64,000 nt of DNA from a virus: positions 20,229 to 84,228 of the IMG/VR virus record IMGVR_UViG_3300025426_000021; one strand, given 5' to 3'. This document shows, in pieces, positions 7,843-17,157 of the stretch. The notes beneath the pieces were generated by a model, which was not told the DNA's origin, searched no databases, and saw only the letters and a program-made list of their open reading frames with translations. The stretch's first letter is position 1; each line of letters opens with the position of its first letter. Both the position numbers and the translations under genes were made by a program.

Positions 7843-9279
7843 ATGGCCGACTTATTTCCTCAAGATTCAGTTGCTGGGTATAGTCCAGATGTTGATACAA
7901 AAACTCAACAACTTGATGCGGCTAATAGCATAACTGCAGATATGCAAAGCACCGGGGGAGTATCTGTAGCGGGGACAGGAGCAAAATCTTTGTTAAATGT
8001 TGGTAAGTGGGATGTACATGGTTCTTGGAACTGGGCATTAAATTTAGGTTCCACTACTGATGATGTAAGGCAGTATGTACCGAGAATAAAAATGATAGAA
8101 TATAATCTAACATCTAGTTCTCAATTAAATGCTTTTAAACTATTTTTATCCCAAACCCAATCTCAATTAGATCTCGCAGGTGTTGATCAAAACATTGAAA
8201 GTAATATAGCTACGCTATTTGCTAACAGCGCAATAAACAACCTAAATCAATATGTAGGAGAAAATAATGGAACCGCGCAACCAGGCGGCTTTAGTGAAAC
8301 CGACCCTTATTATGGTTTATATCAAGGTAAAGTTACAGGCAATGAGTACGTTTTACCTTATTTGAGTTCACAAAATATGACTTCAGTCTTAGGATCCTGG
8401 GCTAAAGTTGACGATAAAAATCTTGTGACTGCTTTAGCTAAAGCGGCTATATTTAAGAGTGGTGGATTTACAGGTAAAATCGCAACTGATATACTTGGTC
8501 AAATACAAAGTGCAGGATTAACTTATGAACAGTTTGCTGCCCCAGCCGAGACGTTAGCTAGTTTAAATGCACCGGGCATTTCAAAAGAAACTATAAAAAT
8601 GTTTACACCAAACGAAAACGGAGACACAATAACTACTACGTTTTATTTGTTTAACACTGAAAAAGTTTCTGATATATTAGATAACTGGAACTTTTTATTT
8701 GCATTGACTTATCAAAACTTGCCTAATAGAAAATCTTTAAGCAGGATGGATCCACCTTGTATTTATGATGTAACAGTACCAGGGTTTAAAAGATTCCCAG
8801 TAGCAGTTGTTTCTGGATTAAAAGTAGACAATCTAGGTACTACAAGACTAGTAGATATAACTACCGGTGAAATGATGTCGGTAAATAAAGCGGAATCTAG
8901 TAAAAATGTAAAAATAATACCGGAAGCTTACAAGGTTACTATAACCATACAAAGTTTATTAATAAATTCTCGTAATTTATTTTATTATAACTATGATCAG
9001 ACTGATTCAGGAGCAAAAATAAATGTAATAACTTCTCCTGATCAAAACAATCAATCAAAACAAGCATTAACAAAAAATCTAGAAGATGCAACTAATGCTG
9101 CTGCAGCTGCTGCAAAAGCTGCGGAAGAAACTCAAAGTAATTACAATAATACAGTAATAAACGGTACTGCAGGAGAAGCTACTGCAGCTAACAATGCTAA
9201 TGTAGCGGCACAAAATGCAGCAGCTGCAGCGGTAGCAAATTTACGATCAGCTCTCAAATCCTCAGGACTAGGACCATAA
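7843..9279 (+). CDS. 48: Baseplate tail-tube junction protein (T4 gp48-like)
   Basis: The 478-residue protein has a central domain (about residues 265-385) with PCIYDVTVPGFKRFPVAVVSGLKV and KIIPEAYKVTITIQSLLINSRNLF, resembling what I recall of T4 gp48/gp54 (a YDV-PG turn, then IPEA-x-V-I followed by SRN). These proteins cap the baseplate and start the tube. It is longer than T4 gp48 (364): the last 75 residues are an alanine-rich coiled-coil-like tail (repeated AAAAAKAAEE and AAQNAAAAAV stretches). The gp53-like wedge gene follows after one base. Confidence 0.62.
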   Translation: MADLFPQDSVAGYSPDVDTKTQQLDAANSITADMQSTGGVSVAGTGAKSLLNVGKWDVHGSWNWALNLGSTTDDVRQYVPRIKMIEYNLTSSSQLNAFKLFLSQTQSQLDLAGVDQNIESNIATLFANSAINNLNQYVGENNGTAQPGGFSETDPYYGLYQGKVTGNEYVLPYLSSQNMTSVLGSWAKVDDKNLVTALAKAAIFKSGGFTGKIATDILGQIQSAGLTYEQFAAPAETLASLNAPGISKETIKMFTPNENGDTITTTFYLFNTEKVSDILDNWNFLFALTYQNLPNRKSLSRMDPPCIYDVTVPGFKRFPVAVVSGLKVDNLGTTRLVDITTGEMMSVNKAESSKNVKIIPEAYKVTITIQSLLINSRNLFYYNYDQTDSGAKINVITSPDQNNQSKQALTKNLEDATNAAAAAAKAAEETQSNYNNTVINGTAGEATAANNANVAAQNAAAAAVANLRSALKSSGLGP

Positions 9280-9280
9280 T

Positions 9281-9658
9281 ATGGACGGACAAAAACAAAA
9301 TAATGTATCTACATTACCTACATTAAGTTTAATAAACTTAGAAAACTTATTTAATGTGTATAGTGAAACTGTTTATGATCCTAACATACAGAACTACTTT
9401 TATAACTTAATAGGTACTGTTAATATACCAGAAAACTTAAACGCTGCTACTTACACGGTATATACAGTAACAACAGATAATATGCCCTGGACGTTAATAG
9501 CTCAAAAAGTTTACAATGCACCTGGTTTATGGTGGTTAATATGTTGTATTAATAATATACAAAACCCTATACAGTTTCCTAAAGCTGGCACCAAGCTGAA
9601 AATTTTAACTCCAGATTACGTGTCTAGTGTGCTACAAAAAATAAATCAACCTAGCTAA
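9281..9658 (+). CDS. 53: Baseplate wedge protein (T4 gp53-like)
   Basis: The 125-residue protein has the gp53/LysM-like core at about residues 68-110: MPWTLIAQKVYNAPGLWWLICCINNIQNP followed by FPKAGTKLKILTPDYV. The W..IA.K.Y..P..WWLI...N.I.NP pattern is the hallmark of this wedge protein, which bridges wedges in the assembled T4 baseplate. It starts one base after the gp48-like gene, and its stop overlaps the next start by one base (TAATG), so it is translationally coupled. No separate promoter is seen. Confidence 0.82.
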   Translation: MDGQKQNNVSTLPTLSLINLENLFNVYSETVYDPNIQNYFYNLIGTVNIPENLNAATYTVYTVTTDNMPWTLIAQKVYNAPGLWWLICCINNIQNPIQFPKAGTKLKILTPDYVSSVLQKINQPS

Positions 9659-11214
9659 TGGCAAACTTTGATTCCATATTTAATGGTCGACCACCTGCTG
9701 AATCTAATACCAAGCTTTATAATAATCAAAAATATCAGTTAGATATTATTTTTGATAACTCGCAAGGTAATCAGTTTCAACTGGACTTAGCTAGTATGGT
9801 TACTTTGGATATAGAAGAAGATACTCGTTGTTGGTACAAGAAAGCAAGTCTAGTTATACGTAACCCGCAAAATATATTTGAACAGAAGGTATTTTCGAAT
9901 GCTAACCTTAATCAATATTATAAGTTTAGAAACGATGGTAGAGACATAGTATATATAAGGTTCCGTATAATAGAAGACAGTGCAATACTATCTACTAATG
10001 CAAAAATAGATTATAATACTTGGGGCATGCAGTATAAGTTTGTAGTATATGATAGAGAAGATATACCAGGAGAAACACCTTTAACTAAACAACTTAAACT
10101 ATATTTGTGGGAGTTTGATTATCAAATACTACAAGAAACAAACTTGCTTTGGTCAACTAACGAGTTGTTACCTTCAGATATTAACCCGGCTTATGCTACC
10201 GACGATCAAAAGAAAGTACCTGCTGGTAATGCTATTAAAAGCGCTATTACAAAAGGACTACAAAAATACGGTGTACAAACATTTACAAGTGAATGGGATG
10301 TAGGTTCTAGTAAAATATTTTATACCGCTCCTGCTAACTATACCGGGGCTGATACGATTGAGTATTTGTTAAAAAAGCATGTAAGCTCTCAAGTAGGTAC
10401 TGATGGTGGAGCTGATCCATGTATATTGTCTCGTACCCGTTACGACAATGATTGGAAACTGATATCATATACTAACTTTTTTTCTAAAGCAATCGAGATG
10501 AAAGGGCCTATAGCTACAGCAGGTCCATTACAAAGAGAAATAATAACTTTATCACTGCCTGGTGGAGACGATAGTGCAACATACTTGTACAACTTACAAA
10601 TATCTCCTTCCAACTCAAAAAGTTATTTTGCTAACTTTAAAGATCCTATTACTAGCAACATACGTAACATACACTTTACAGATATGTCTCCTTTAGATAG
10701 CGCTAGAGACATGATTCACACTCCTTGCTATAGTAATGATTTAAAAAATAAAATATTTGAACTAGATTTTAGCAATAATGATATACAAAATGTAAAAAAG
10801 TTTGTCAATACTAACTACGCTAATAAGCTTAAGATAAACTCTAACCCTGATACATTAATAACTTTAAACAAAACTAAAACAGATGCTTTAGCATTAAGAA
10901 ACATCTATTCTTACAGTACAGATAAGCTTAGTAGGTTTGCAGAAGGTAGAAACTTTTTATTAACTTCTGCATTATATTATAATACTTCATTGAGCTTTAC
11001 AGCATTTGGTTCTCCAATACGAGAAGCGGGTACGTTTATAAGTATTGAAACAGATGTAGGTAGTGTAAGAGATGAGTTCTTTAACAAGCTGTTTGGACAA
11101 TGGATGGTATACAATGTAGTACATAGTTTCTCTGAAGGAGATTACACAAACAACGTTACTGCATTAAGAGTACATGCAAATGATAACATTGATATAAAGA
11201 GTAATATAACTTAA
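9658..11214 (+). CDS. 27: Baseplate hub protein (T4 gp27-like, gpD fold)
   Basis: The 518-residue protein is assigned to the hub by position two genes before the gp5-like spike and by its ending: DEFFNKLFGQWMVYNVVHSF followed by TNNVTALRVHAND, which parallels the closing strands of gp27-type hub proteins. The N-terminal DLASMVTLDIEEDTRCWYKKASLVIRN is a beta-rich opening seen in gpD-like hub domains. The protein would form the trimer joining the six-fold tube to the three-fold spike. It is longer than T4 gp27 (391). Similarity is moderate and a structure prediction would settle it. Confidence 0.6.
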   Translation: MANFDSIFNGRPPAESNTKLYNNQKYQLDIIFDNSQGNQFQLDLASMVTLDIEEDTRCWYKKASLVIRNPQNIFEQKVFSNANLNQYYKFRNDGRDIVYIRFRIIEDSAILSTNAKIDYNTWGMQYKFVVYDREDIPGETPLTKQLKLYLWEFDYQILQETNLLWSTNELLPSDINPAYATDDQKKVPAGNAIKSAITKGLQKYGVQTFTSEWDVGSSKIFYTAPANYTGADTIEYLLKKHVSSQVGTDGGADPCILSRTRYDNDWKLISYTNFFSKAIEMKGPIATAGPLQREIITLSLPGGDDSATYLYNLQISPSNSKSYFANFKDPITSNIRNIHFTDMSPLDSARDMIHTPCYSNDLKNKIFELDFSNNDIQNVKKFVNTNYANKLKINSNPDTLITLNKTKTDALALRNIYSYSTDKLSRFAEGRNFLLTSALYYNTSLSFTAFGSPIREAGTFISIETDVGSVRDEFFNKLFGQWMVYNVVHSFSEGDYTNNVTALRVHANDNIDIKSNIT

Positions 11215-11217
11215 GTA
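11210..11217 (+). promoter_or_regulatory. Late-promoter-like TAAGTA element, 11 nt from ATG
   Basis: CTTAAGTA; TAAGTA begins at 11212, 11 nt before the ATG at 11223, and includes the stop of the hub gene. The 14-base context differs from that at 7832 by one base. Confidence 0.6.
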
Positions 11218-11222
11218 ATAAT

Positions 11223-12479
11223 ATGGCTCTAAGTGCACAACAAGTAATAAAAACGTATGACTATTATAATACGCTTACTGTTGTGCCTGGATATTCTGCA
11301 GTAGGGTATCCAAATGAGAACAATATAGCTAAAGCTTATTATAGTACCAAGTTTTCTTCTAATCCGATTGGTTCTCAAATAGACTTTTTTACACACTTAA
11401 ATGATCCGTGTATTGATATAGTAGCACCACAACCAGTGTTCACTATAACTAAACCTTTATCTGCTTTGAACCCTCAATGGATAGATGGTTGGTGGGATCA
11501 GGCAATGTTTTATTCCCACCCAGAAGTGGTAGCACAGTTAAGTGCTAACTATCCTGACATATATCAAAACTTTTCAGACTCGGTAGGTACTTTAGCGTAT
11601 GGTACGAACAATACAGACTATACTAATCCTAACTTTGGTAGAGATCCTATTGCATTACCTATACAGAACAAGGTTATATCAAATGTGTTTAAAGAGTTAG
11701 ACTCTCTTAATAACGATTTGTTAAAACTGTATCAAAACGTTACACCTAAAGGCTTTGGTTTAGGTTCAAATAACTTTTTACGTCAAGCTTTAGCTTATCA
11801 AGGTGCTTCATTTAGTTTACAAGCTGGTATTAAGACAAAGTACGGAGTACTAAAAGTAAAGATACCTTTTGCTACTAACCTTACCGGTAACTTAGAAAAC
11901 AACTCGAACTGGAATGTTGATCAGATTACTGAAAACATTAATCATACAGTTGATAAGATTAACAACGCTATTAAAACACCAGGTAGAATGTTATCTGAAG
12001 CTATCTTTAATGTAAAGCAATATATTAAAGATAAGATTAAACAGTTACCTTCAATAGGTAAGTTGCTTGGCTTAAATGTAGGTAACCCAACTGCAGTAAC
12101 TAAGGTGTTACAACAGTTACAGAGCTATGCAAGTGCAGCAAAGAGTGTACTGAATACTGCTGAAGGAGTGCTAGCAGCTACTAAGACAGTTGTAGCTACT
12201 GTACAACAGGGTATAGGTAGTATTGCTGGTACTTTAAATACGGAAACCAATCTTCTTAAAAATACTGTTAACACTGTACAACGTTTACCAGCTACCGTGC
12301 AAGGCTTTAACAGTGTAGTAAGTGTTGGTGGTACAACAGTAGGATTAAACTATCAAACTAATAATGCCGTAACGAACTTAAATAGTAATAAAGTTACTAT
12401 TATACCAGGTACTGTTAAGAGTGATGGTAATCCTTCAGTGATAAGTATTAATACAGTGCAAAACCCTCCTAACACATGA
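11223..12479 (+). CDS. Unrecognised virion protein between hub and spike
   Basis: This 418-residue product is not recognised. The first 210 residues are mixed alpha/beta and rich in Tyr, Asn and Pro. Residues 225-345 are helical with coiled-coil character (IKDKIKQLPSIGKLL, then LQQLQSYASAAKSVLNTAEG and VVATVQQGIGSIAGTL). The end is Asn/Thr/Val-rich. It sits between the hub-like and spike genes and overlaps the spike start by four bases (ATGA), so it is probably a baseplate or hub accessory component. No enzymatic motif is seen. It begins 11 nt behind a TAAGTA element. Confidence 0.6.
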   Translation: MALSAQQVIKTYDYYNTLTVVPGYSAVGYPNENNIAKAYYSTKFSSNPIGSQIDFFTHLNDPCIDIVAPQPVFTITKPLSALNPQWIDGWWDQAMFYSHPEVVAQLSANYPDIYQNFSDSVGTLAYGTNNTDYTNPNFGRDPIALPIQNKVISNVFKELDSLNNDLLKLYQNVTPKGFGLGSNNFLRQALAYQGASFSLQAGIKTKYGVLKVKIPFATNLTGNLENNSNWNVDQITENINHTVDKINNAIKTPGRMLSEAIFNVKQYIKDKIKQLPSIGKLLGLNVGNPTAVTKVLQQLQSYASAAKSVLNTAEGVLAATKTVVATVQQGIGSIAGTLNTETNLLKNTVNTVQRLPATVQGFNSVVSVGGTTVGLNYQTNNAVTNLNSNKVTIIPGTVKSDGNPSVISINTVQNPPNT

Positions 12480-14659
12480 CAGAACAATTTAATAGCATAT
12501 ACGTAGGCATAGTTGTACAGAACGATGACCCTGATTACCGTGGTAGAGTGAAAGTATGGGTACCTCACATATCTACTATTGTTTATAACAAGTGGAATCA
12601 GTTAAAACAAGATCAAACGTTTTCTTTTCCAGGTACACCTAATGGAGAAAACTTAAGTCAAATATTACCAGATTTAAAAGCTCAGTTACCATGGGCAGAA
12701 CAGTGTAGCCCGATAATGGGTGCTTCTACCCCTGGTTATTATAATGCTTATGCAGATGTTAACTCTGTATCAGATGCTCCTTTAGTATATGGGTTACCTA
12801 ATAGTAACTATGCTAACTCTTCTTCAGCAACTAGCATTGACCCAGAGAACAAAGGTGGTAAACCTGGTTCGTATTTTGAATCTCATCCGGTGAGTGATGC
12901 ATTTGGTAATACAGCTAAGATAAACAGTCAAAACTTTAATCAGTATTCAGATCTCTATAAACCCTCTACATACTCTAATGCTGCTAAGGGTATATTTTCT
13001 GTTCCTAATGTAGGTGCACATGTGTGGGTGTTTTTTAGAGATGGTAGTCCATTAGTACCTGTTTACTTTGCTGCTGCTTTTGGACAAAACGATTTTAGCA
13101 GTATCTATCAAGCAGGTAGTGCTTATCCTGATTACCCAGATTCATTTGAAAATAAGGATAAAAACGCTTCTCAAGGTGCTACAAACGATCATTTAACTTA
13201 TCGTAATAAGATGGTTATTAACCAGCGTGCAGCTGCTATTGAGTTTATTAATACTACTGATAGAGAAGCATATAAGGTGACCCATTTCGGTGGTGGTTAT
13301 CATGAAATGAATAACTACTTTACTGCTCTGTTTAATCCTAAGAACTTTCAGTTACTAACCCTAGCTGATAAGTTTGAGACTGTAAAAGGTCATAATAACT
13401 TATATGTAGGACGTACTAGTGATAATATCATTAACGGAGATCACTTCTTAAAGGTTGGTAACTTCAGTACAAAAGCAACATCAATATGGAGTGACATATA
13501 TAGTACTTTAACAGGTATAACCGATCCAGCAAAGTTAGCTGCGCAGTTAGCTAGTGTGGTGAATCCTTTATCTGAACAAGAAAAAGAAATGGGGTTTGGT
13601 GGTAATAGCTTTGAGTTTATCACAAAACATAAAGTAGTAACAGTGGGTATAAAGCGTAACACTGCTAAAGCTTATGTATCAGATATAGCTGGTATATTGA
13701 CTGATGGTTTAAACGGAATACAAAGCATATCCCCAGATTTGCCTACAGGTACGTTTAAAACTAGACCTTATAACTTTCCAGCGTTTGCAGAACTATATGT
13801 ACCGGATATGCCTGGTGGTAACTATACCATACATGCAATGAACAAGTTTAGTGTTGATGCTGGTTCTGGTGGTATGCAGTTACGTACATTAGGTAACTTG
13901 AAGATAGCTAGCGGCACCACTGAAGTAAGAGGCGATCTTATTACGCTAGGCTCTCAAGATGGTCAAATCGCTATTAATGGTAGTCTTGTTACCATTGATG
14001 CAGATACTTTAAACTTAAGAAATAAAATCGGTGGACAGGTGGTAGTAGATAGCACTTTAGGTGTATCAAAGAACGTTATTATCGGGGGTGGTGCTTACGT
14101 AGAAGGTGAAATGTTTGTAAATCACGTAACCGCTCCTATAGAATACCAAGTAACAGAAAGTACTCAAATAGTCGCCAAAGGACCAGCTGCCCCGGGCGGT
14201 GTAAGTCCTGCTGGTGCACCAGGTAGTGGTTGGTCTATTTCTAGATCTAATATGCAAGGTAGTATAACTGTTATCATACCACCTCTAACAGTAAGCGGTA
14301 GTCTTACTAAAGAAACAGCAGTAACATTGCAGATTAATGCAGGTACGGTAGATTTAAATACAGCTGGTGCAGGTGTATTAACTATTGCACAACCACACAC
14401 TCACGTATTCAAGAACTTACCACTCACTTTACTTGCACAACCACCAGTTGGACCAAGTCCATTTAACGCTTATGCTGCTTCTAAGATTGGTGTTAGCGAT
14501 AATAAAGCTATCGGTCATGAAGGCCGTAGCGACGGTAGAAGCTCTACTGTTGGTATACCACCACCAACAAAGTTCTTACTTAAAGATGCACCTACAATAG
14601 CTGGCCCTAATGGTCCTGGTTCAACTCTAGTAGGACCAGCTATAGTGCCTACTCCTTAA
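12476..14659 (+). CDS. 5: Baseplate central spike protein (T4 gp5/VgrG-like)
   Basis: The 727-residue protein opens with the gp5 OB-fold signature: NSIYVGIVVQNDDPDYRGRVKVWVPHI, then residues about 150-190 with GIFSVPNVGAHVWVFFRDGSPLVPVYFAA, typical of VgrG/gp5 OB domains. From about residue 440 a beta-helix-like repeat region follows (GGMQLRTLGNLKIASGTTEVRGDL and further). Near residue 640 there is a PHTHVF segment; HxH pairs bind iron at the tip of some phage spikes. No lysozyme domain like that of T4 gp5 is visible. The trimer would be the membrane-piercing needle. The gene ends in a TTAA shared with the stop of the opposing gene. Confidence 0.82.
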   Translation: MTEQFNSIYVGIVVQNDDPDYRGRVKVWVPHISTIVYNKWNQLKQDQTFSFPGTPNGENLSQILPDLKAQLPWAEQCSPIMGASTPGYYNAYADVNSVSDAPLVYGLPNSNYANSSSATSIDPENKGGKPGSYFESHPVSDAFGNTAKINSQNFNQYSDLYKPSTYSNAAKGIFSVPNVGAHVWVFFRDGSPLVPVYFAAAFGQNDFSSIYQAGSAYPDYPDSFENKDKNASQGATNDHLTYRNKMVINQRAAAIEFINTTDREAYKVTHFGGGYHEMNNYFTALFNPKNFQLLTLADKFETVKGHNNLYVGRTSDNIINGDHFLKVGNFSTKATSIWSDIYSTLTGITDPAKLAAQLASVVNPLSEQEKEMGFGGNSFEFITKHKVVTVGIKRNTAKAYVSDIAGILTDGLNGIQSISPDLPTGTFKTRPYNFPAFAELYVPDMPGGNYTIHAMNKFSVDAGSGGMQLRTLGNLKIASGTTEVRGDLITLGSQDGQIAINGSLVTIDADTLNLRNKIGGQVVVDSTLGVSKNVIIGGGAYVEGEMFVNHVTAPIEYQVTESTQIVAKGPAAPGGVSPAGAPGSGWSISRSNMQGSITVIIPPLTVSGSLTKETAVTLQINAGTVDLNTAGAGVLTIAQPHTHVFKNLPLTLLAQPPVGPSPFNAYAASKIGVSDNKAIGHEGRSDGRSSTVGIPPPTKFLLKDAPTIAGPNGPGSTLVGPAIVPTP

Positions 14660-15150
14660 GATCTTGGTAACACATTATTAGTTGTAATAATCTGTACAGG
14701 TTCTTTAGTCTTAATCTTTAGATTGTTTGTCTTAAAGAACTTGTTTGGTACATTAGCAATAGCTTGACCAATAGATGATACTGGATACTTTTGGCCTTTC
14801 TTAGAGGCATTAAAGTTATAAGCACCATTCTTAATAGAATCTATAACAGTAGCTACATCATCATCTTCTGGAATCTGTAATACCCAACCTACTAGATCCT
14901 TTGTAATAATCTTATTAGTGTCGGATACAAGCATAACGTATTGTTGCTTTGGTTTTGGTTCGCTTTCCTCATCATTACCGGTTTCTTCAGAAGCATCAAC
15001 CGCTTCTTCTTCCGTTTTAGCAGCTTCATCAACAGCTACTGTAGCATTGCTTAAGAGATCAAGGATTTCATCAATCTTTTCTTGATCTTCAACAGTCTTT
15101 TGCAATGCAGCGATAACAGCTTGTAGTTTAACGTATTCTTCTTTTGACAT
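14656..15150 (-). CDS. Unknown acidic coiled-coil protein
   Basis: The 164-residue product is not recognised. Residues 1-45 form a heptad-rich helix (YVKLQAVIAALQKTVEDQEK), 45-70 an acidic low-complexity linker rich in Glu, Ala and Ser, and 70-164 a compact domain (YVMLVSDTNKIITKDLVGWV; later SSIGQAIANVPNKFFK). It converges on the spike gene, sharing the TTAA of its stop, and diverges from the radical SAM gene across a 96-bp gap. Upstream of its start is CTAATACATACT, perhaps a diverged late element at the usual 11-nt distance. A virion or scaffold role is possible but unsupported. Confidence 0.65.
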   Translation of the reverse strand: MSKEEYVKLQAVIAALQKTVEDQEKIDEILDLLSNATVAVDEAAKTEEEAVDASEETGNDEESEPKPKQQYVMLVSDTNKIITKDLVGWVLQIPEDDDVATVIDSIKNGAYNFNASKKGQKYPVSSIGQAIANVPNKFFKTNNLKIKTKEPVQIITTNNVLPRS

Positions 15151-15246
15151 AGTATGTATTAGTTATGTTACTATAGTATAGTTTATTCTTAGGAAATCAA
15201 GCTAATGGTATAGATATTTTTAAACATTTTATAATTAAAATAATAT

Positions 15247-16506
15247 ATGGAAGCTGATAAAGTATTAAAGGATAACAACTCATTTTGTCTTGTTCCTTGG
15301 ATACATTCCTACATTTCTCCACAAGGTAAGAGATGCTTATGTGCTGTTTCAAATGATAACTTTGGAAAAAACTTGTCATTAGAAGAGTTTTGGAATAGCG
15401 AGCAAATGAAAGAAATAAGACGTAAAATGATGCGAGGAGAGTCGTTATCAGAATGTGAGCGTTGCCACGGAAAGACTGTTAACGTTTATACATATAAAAC
15501 ATACTTCAATACAGAGTTTGCTCATAGAACAGAAGATATTTTAAAGAACACATCAGAAGATGGCACATACAATCAGTTACCTCAAACATTAGATTATAGA
15601 ACTAATGTTTGTAACTTTAAATGTAAAATGTGTACAGAAGAGTATTCTACACAAATACAAAATGAAAAGACTCGTAACAATATACCACTACAGTATGGTA
15701 TGTTAAACAAAGAAGAAAGAGAAAGAAGTGTAGAGATAATAGATAGCGAGTTTAATAATGAAGATATACTCAAGAACTTATTAGAGTTGTATTGGGCTGG
15801 TGGGGAGCCAATGTTTTGGAAAACTCATTGGGACGTATTAAAGAACTTAATAGATAAAAATTACGCAAAAAACGTAATATTAAGATATCATAGCAACTTA
15901 TCTACAATAAAGTATAAAGACTTAGAACTAACTGAATGTTTTAAGCATTTTAAAAAAATTAAGTTTTTCTGTAGTTTAGATGGTACCGGAGAAATAGGGG
16001 AATGGATAAGATCGAATCTTGATTACTTTAAATGGAGGTTAAACTTTGCTAAGTTAGTAGAATACAGAAACAGTAATGATAACTTAGAGCTAATACTTTC
16101 TATTACAGTTAATACACCTACCTTATTTGATTTCGATAATCTGTACAGCTTATGTAAAGAGTTTGCTGTTATACCAGATTTTCAAACATGCCATGCAGAC
16201 AATGCTACTAACTTGTTATGCCCAAGAACTATACCCAAGAAAATAGTACAAGATATATGTGATGCATTTCTACAAAAATATGCTAATGAAAACAACCTTG
16301 TAATGGATAAGTTTAAAAGCTACATTAACTTTCTATACAGTCAAGAGTTTTTTGAAGTAGATGCAGATGGAGAATATAGAAAACAATTAAAAAGAGCCAC
16401 TGATGAAATAGTTTATTTAGAAGAGAATAGGTCTCATGAAACTATTACTTTTAAAAAAATAATATCTCAAAATAAAGACTTAGAAGATTTTTATAACAAT
16501 ATATGA
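15247..16506 (+). CDS. Radical SAM protein with N-terminal twitch/SPASM-like cysteines
   Basis: The 419-residue enzyme has the radical SAM cluster motif C122-NFK-C126-KM-C129 within a DYRTNVCNFKCKMC context, followed by a GGEP-like AGGEPMFW at about residue 185. Five extra cysteines precede it (C14, C30, C32, C70, C73), beginning FCLVPWIHSYISPQGKR; this matches radical SAM proteins with a twitch/SPASM-type auxiliary cluster, here N-terminal. The substrate cannot be read from sequence. It heads an overlapping plus-strand operon with SDR, SGNH and sugar epimerase genes (4-bp ATGA overlap with the next), so carbohydrate or peptide tailoring is likely. Confidence 0.85.
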   Translation: MEADKVLKDNNSFCLVPWIHSYISPQGKRCLCAVSNDNFGKNLSLEEFWNSEQMKEIRRKMMRGESLSECERCHGKTVNVYTYKTYFNTEFAHRTEDILKNTSEDGTYNQLPQTLDYRTNVCNFKCKMCTEEYSTQIQNEKTRNNIPLQYGMLNKEERERSVEIIDSEFNNEDILKNLLELYWAGGEPMFWKTHWDVLKNLIDKNYAKNVILRYHSNLSTIKYKDLELTECFKHFKKIKFFCSLDGTGEIGEWIRSNLDYFKWRLNFAKLVEYRNSNDNLELILSITVNTPTLFDFDNLYSLCKEFAVIPDFQTCHADNATNLLCPRTIPKKIVQDICDAFLQKYANENNLVMDKFKSYINFLYSQEFFEVDADGEYRKQLKRATDEIVYLEENRSHETITFKKIISQNKDLEDFYNNI

Positions 16507-17156
16507 ATGCATTATTATTAGGCACGGGTAGTAAGTGGGGTGTAAATTTCACCCAAACTTTAGTTAATAACGGCTATCATTGCTATGTAGTAACAAGCAA
16601 AGATATGAATATTAATGGAGTTACTACTATTAAGGTAGATTGGAATAATTTAAGTGTACAACAAGCAGAACAAATAGCAAACACTTTACCTGATTTAGAT
16701 TTAATATTTTTTAGTCAAAACGGTGGAGATGATCCTGGAGAGTGGTGCTTAAAAAATGGTAATGATTTTAATGAAGGTAATGTTAAAATGTGGGCTAATC
16801 GTTTTTGGACTGATTGTCAATTACCAGTATTTTTAGTTAAAAAACTAGAAAGTAAAATAAACGATAACACTAAAATTGGTTGGATGGTAACCGGTTTTAT
16901 AAAAAATGAAGTTGAACTAAAAGGGTGCTGGCAATGGGCGGGGTATGGTGCAAAAAAATATACAAATGTTTCTATGGCTCGGGGTTTTGCAAGCGTCAAC
17001 CATCCAGGTATATTTTTCTGTATAAATCCTCATCCAGGTCTGTTTGAAGAGAAGGTTTGGCAAGAACGTTCAACAGCACTGCTCAATACTATTAAAAACA
17101 TTACAAAAGAGCAAAACGGACACTCTTTATTTATTGACGGTAGTTCCTGGTGGTAA
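16503..17156 (+). CDS. SDR-type NAD(P)-binding oxidoreductase-like protein
   Basis: The 217-residue protein opens with a Rossmann start MNALLLGTGSKWGVNFTQTL (a variant of the usual TGxxxGxG glycine motif) and contains GYGAKKYTNVSMARGFA at about residues 148-165, where YxxxK is the SDR catalytic pair. DLIFFSQNGG takes the place of the NNAG strand. It is short for an SDR (usually about 250), with the weakest match in the nucleotide loop, so activity is not certain. It overlaps the radical SAM gene by four bases and is followed one base later by the SGNH-like gene. Confidence 0.62.
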   Translation: MNALLLGTGSKWGVNFTQTLVNNGYHCYVVTSKDMNINGVTTIKVDWNNLSVQQAEQIANTLPDLDLIFFSQNGGDDPGEWCLKNGNDFNEGNVKMWANRFWTDCQLPVFLVKKLESKINDNTKIGWMVTGFIKNEVELKGCWQWAGYGAKKYTNVSMARGFASVNHPGIFFCINPHPGLFEEKVWQERSTALLNTIKNITKEQNGHSLFIDGSSWW

Positions 17157-17157
17157 T

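Noticed and set aside
15170-15182. Palindrome ACTATAGTATAGT between divergent genes as an operator
   Set aside because: A 13-bp AT-rich palindrome is expected by chance in such DNA, and no matching copy or regulator was found.
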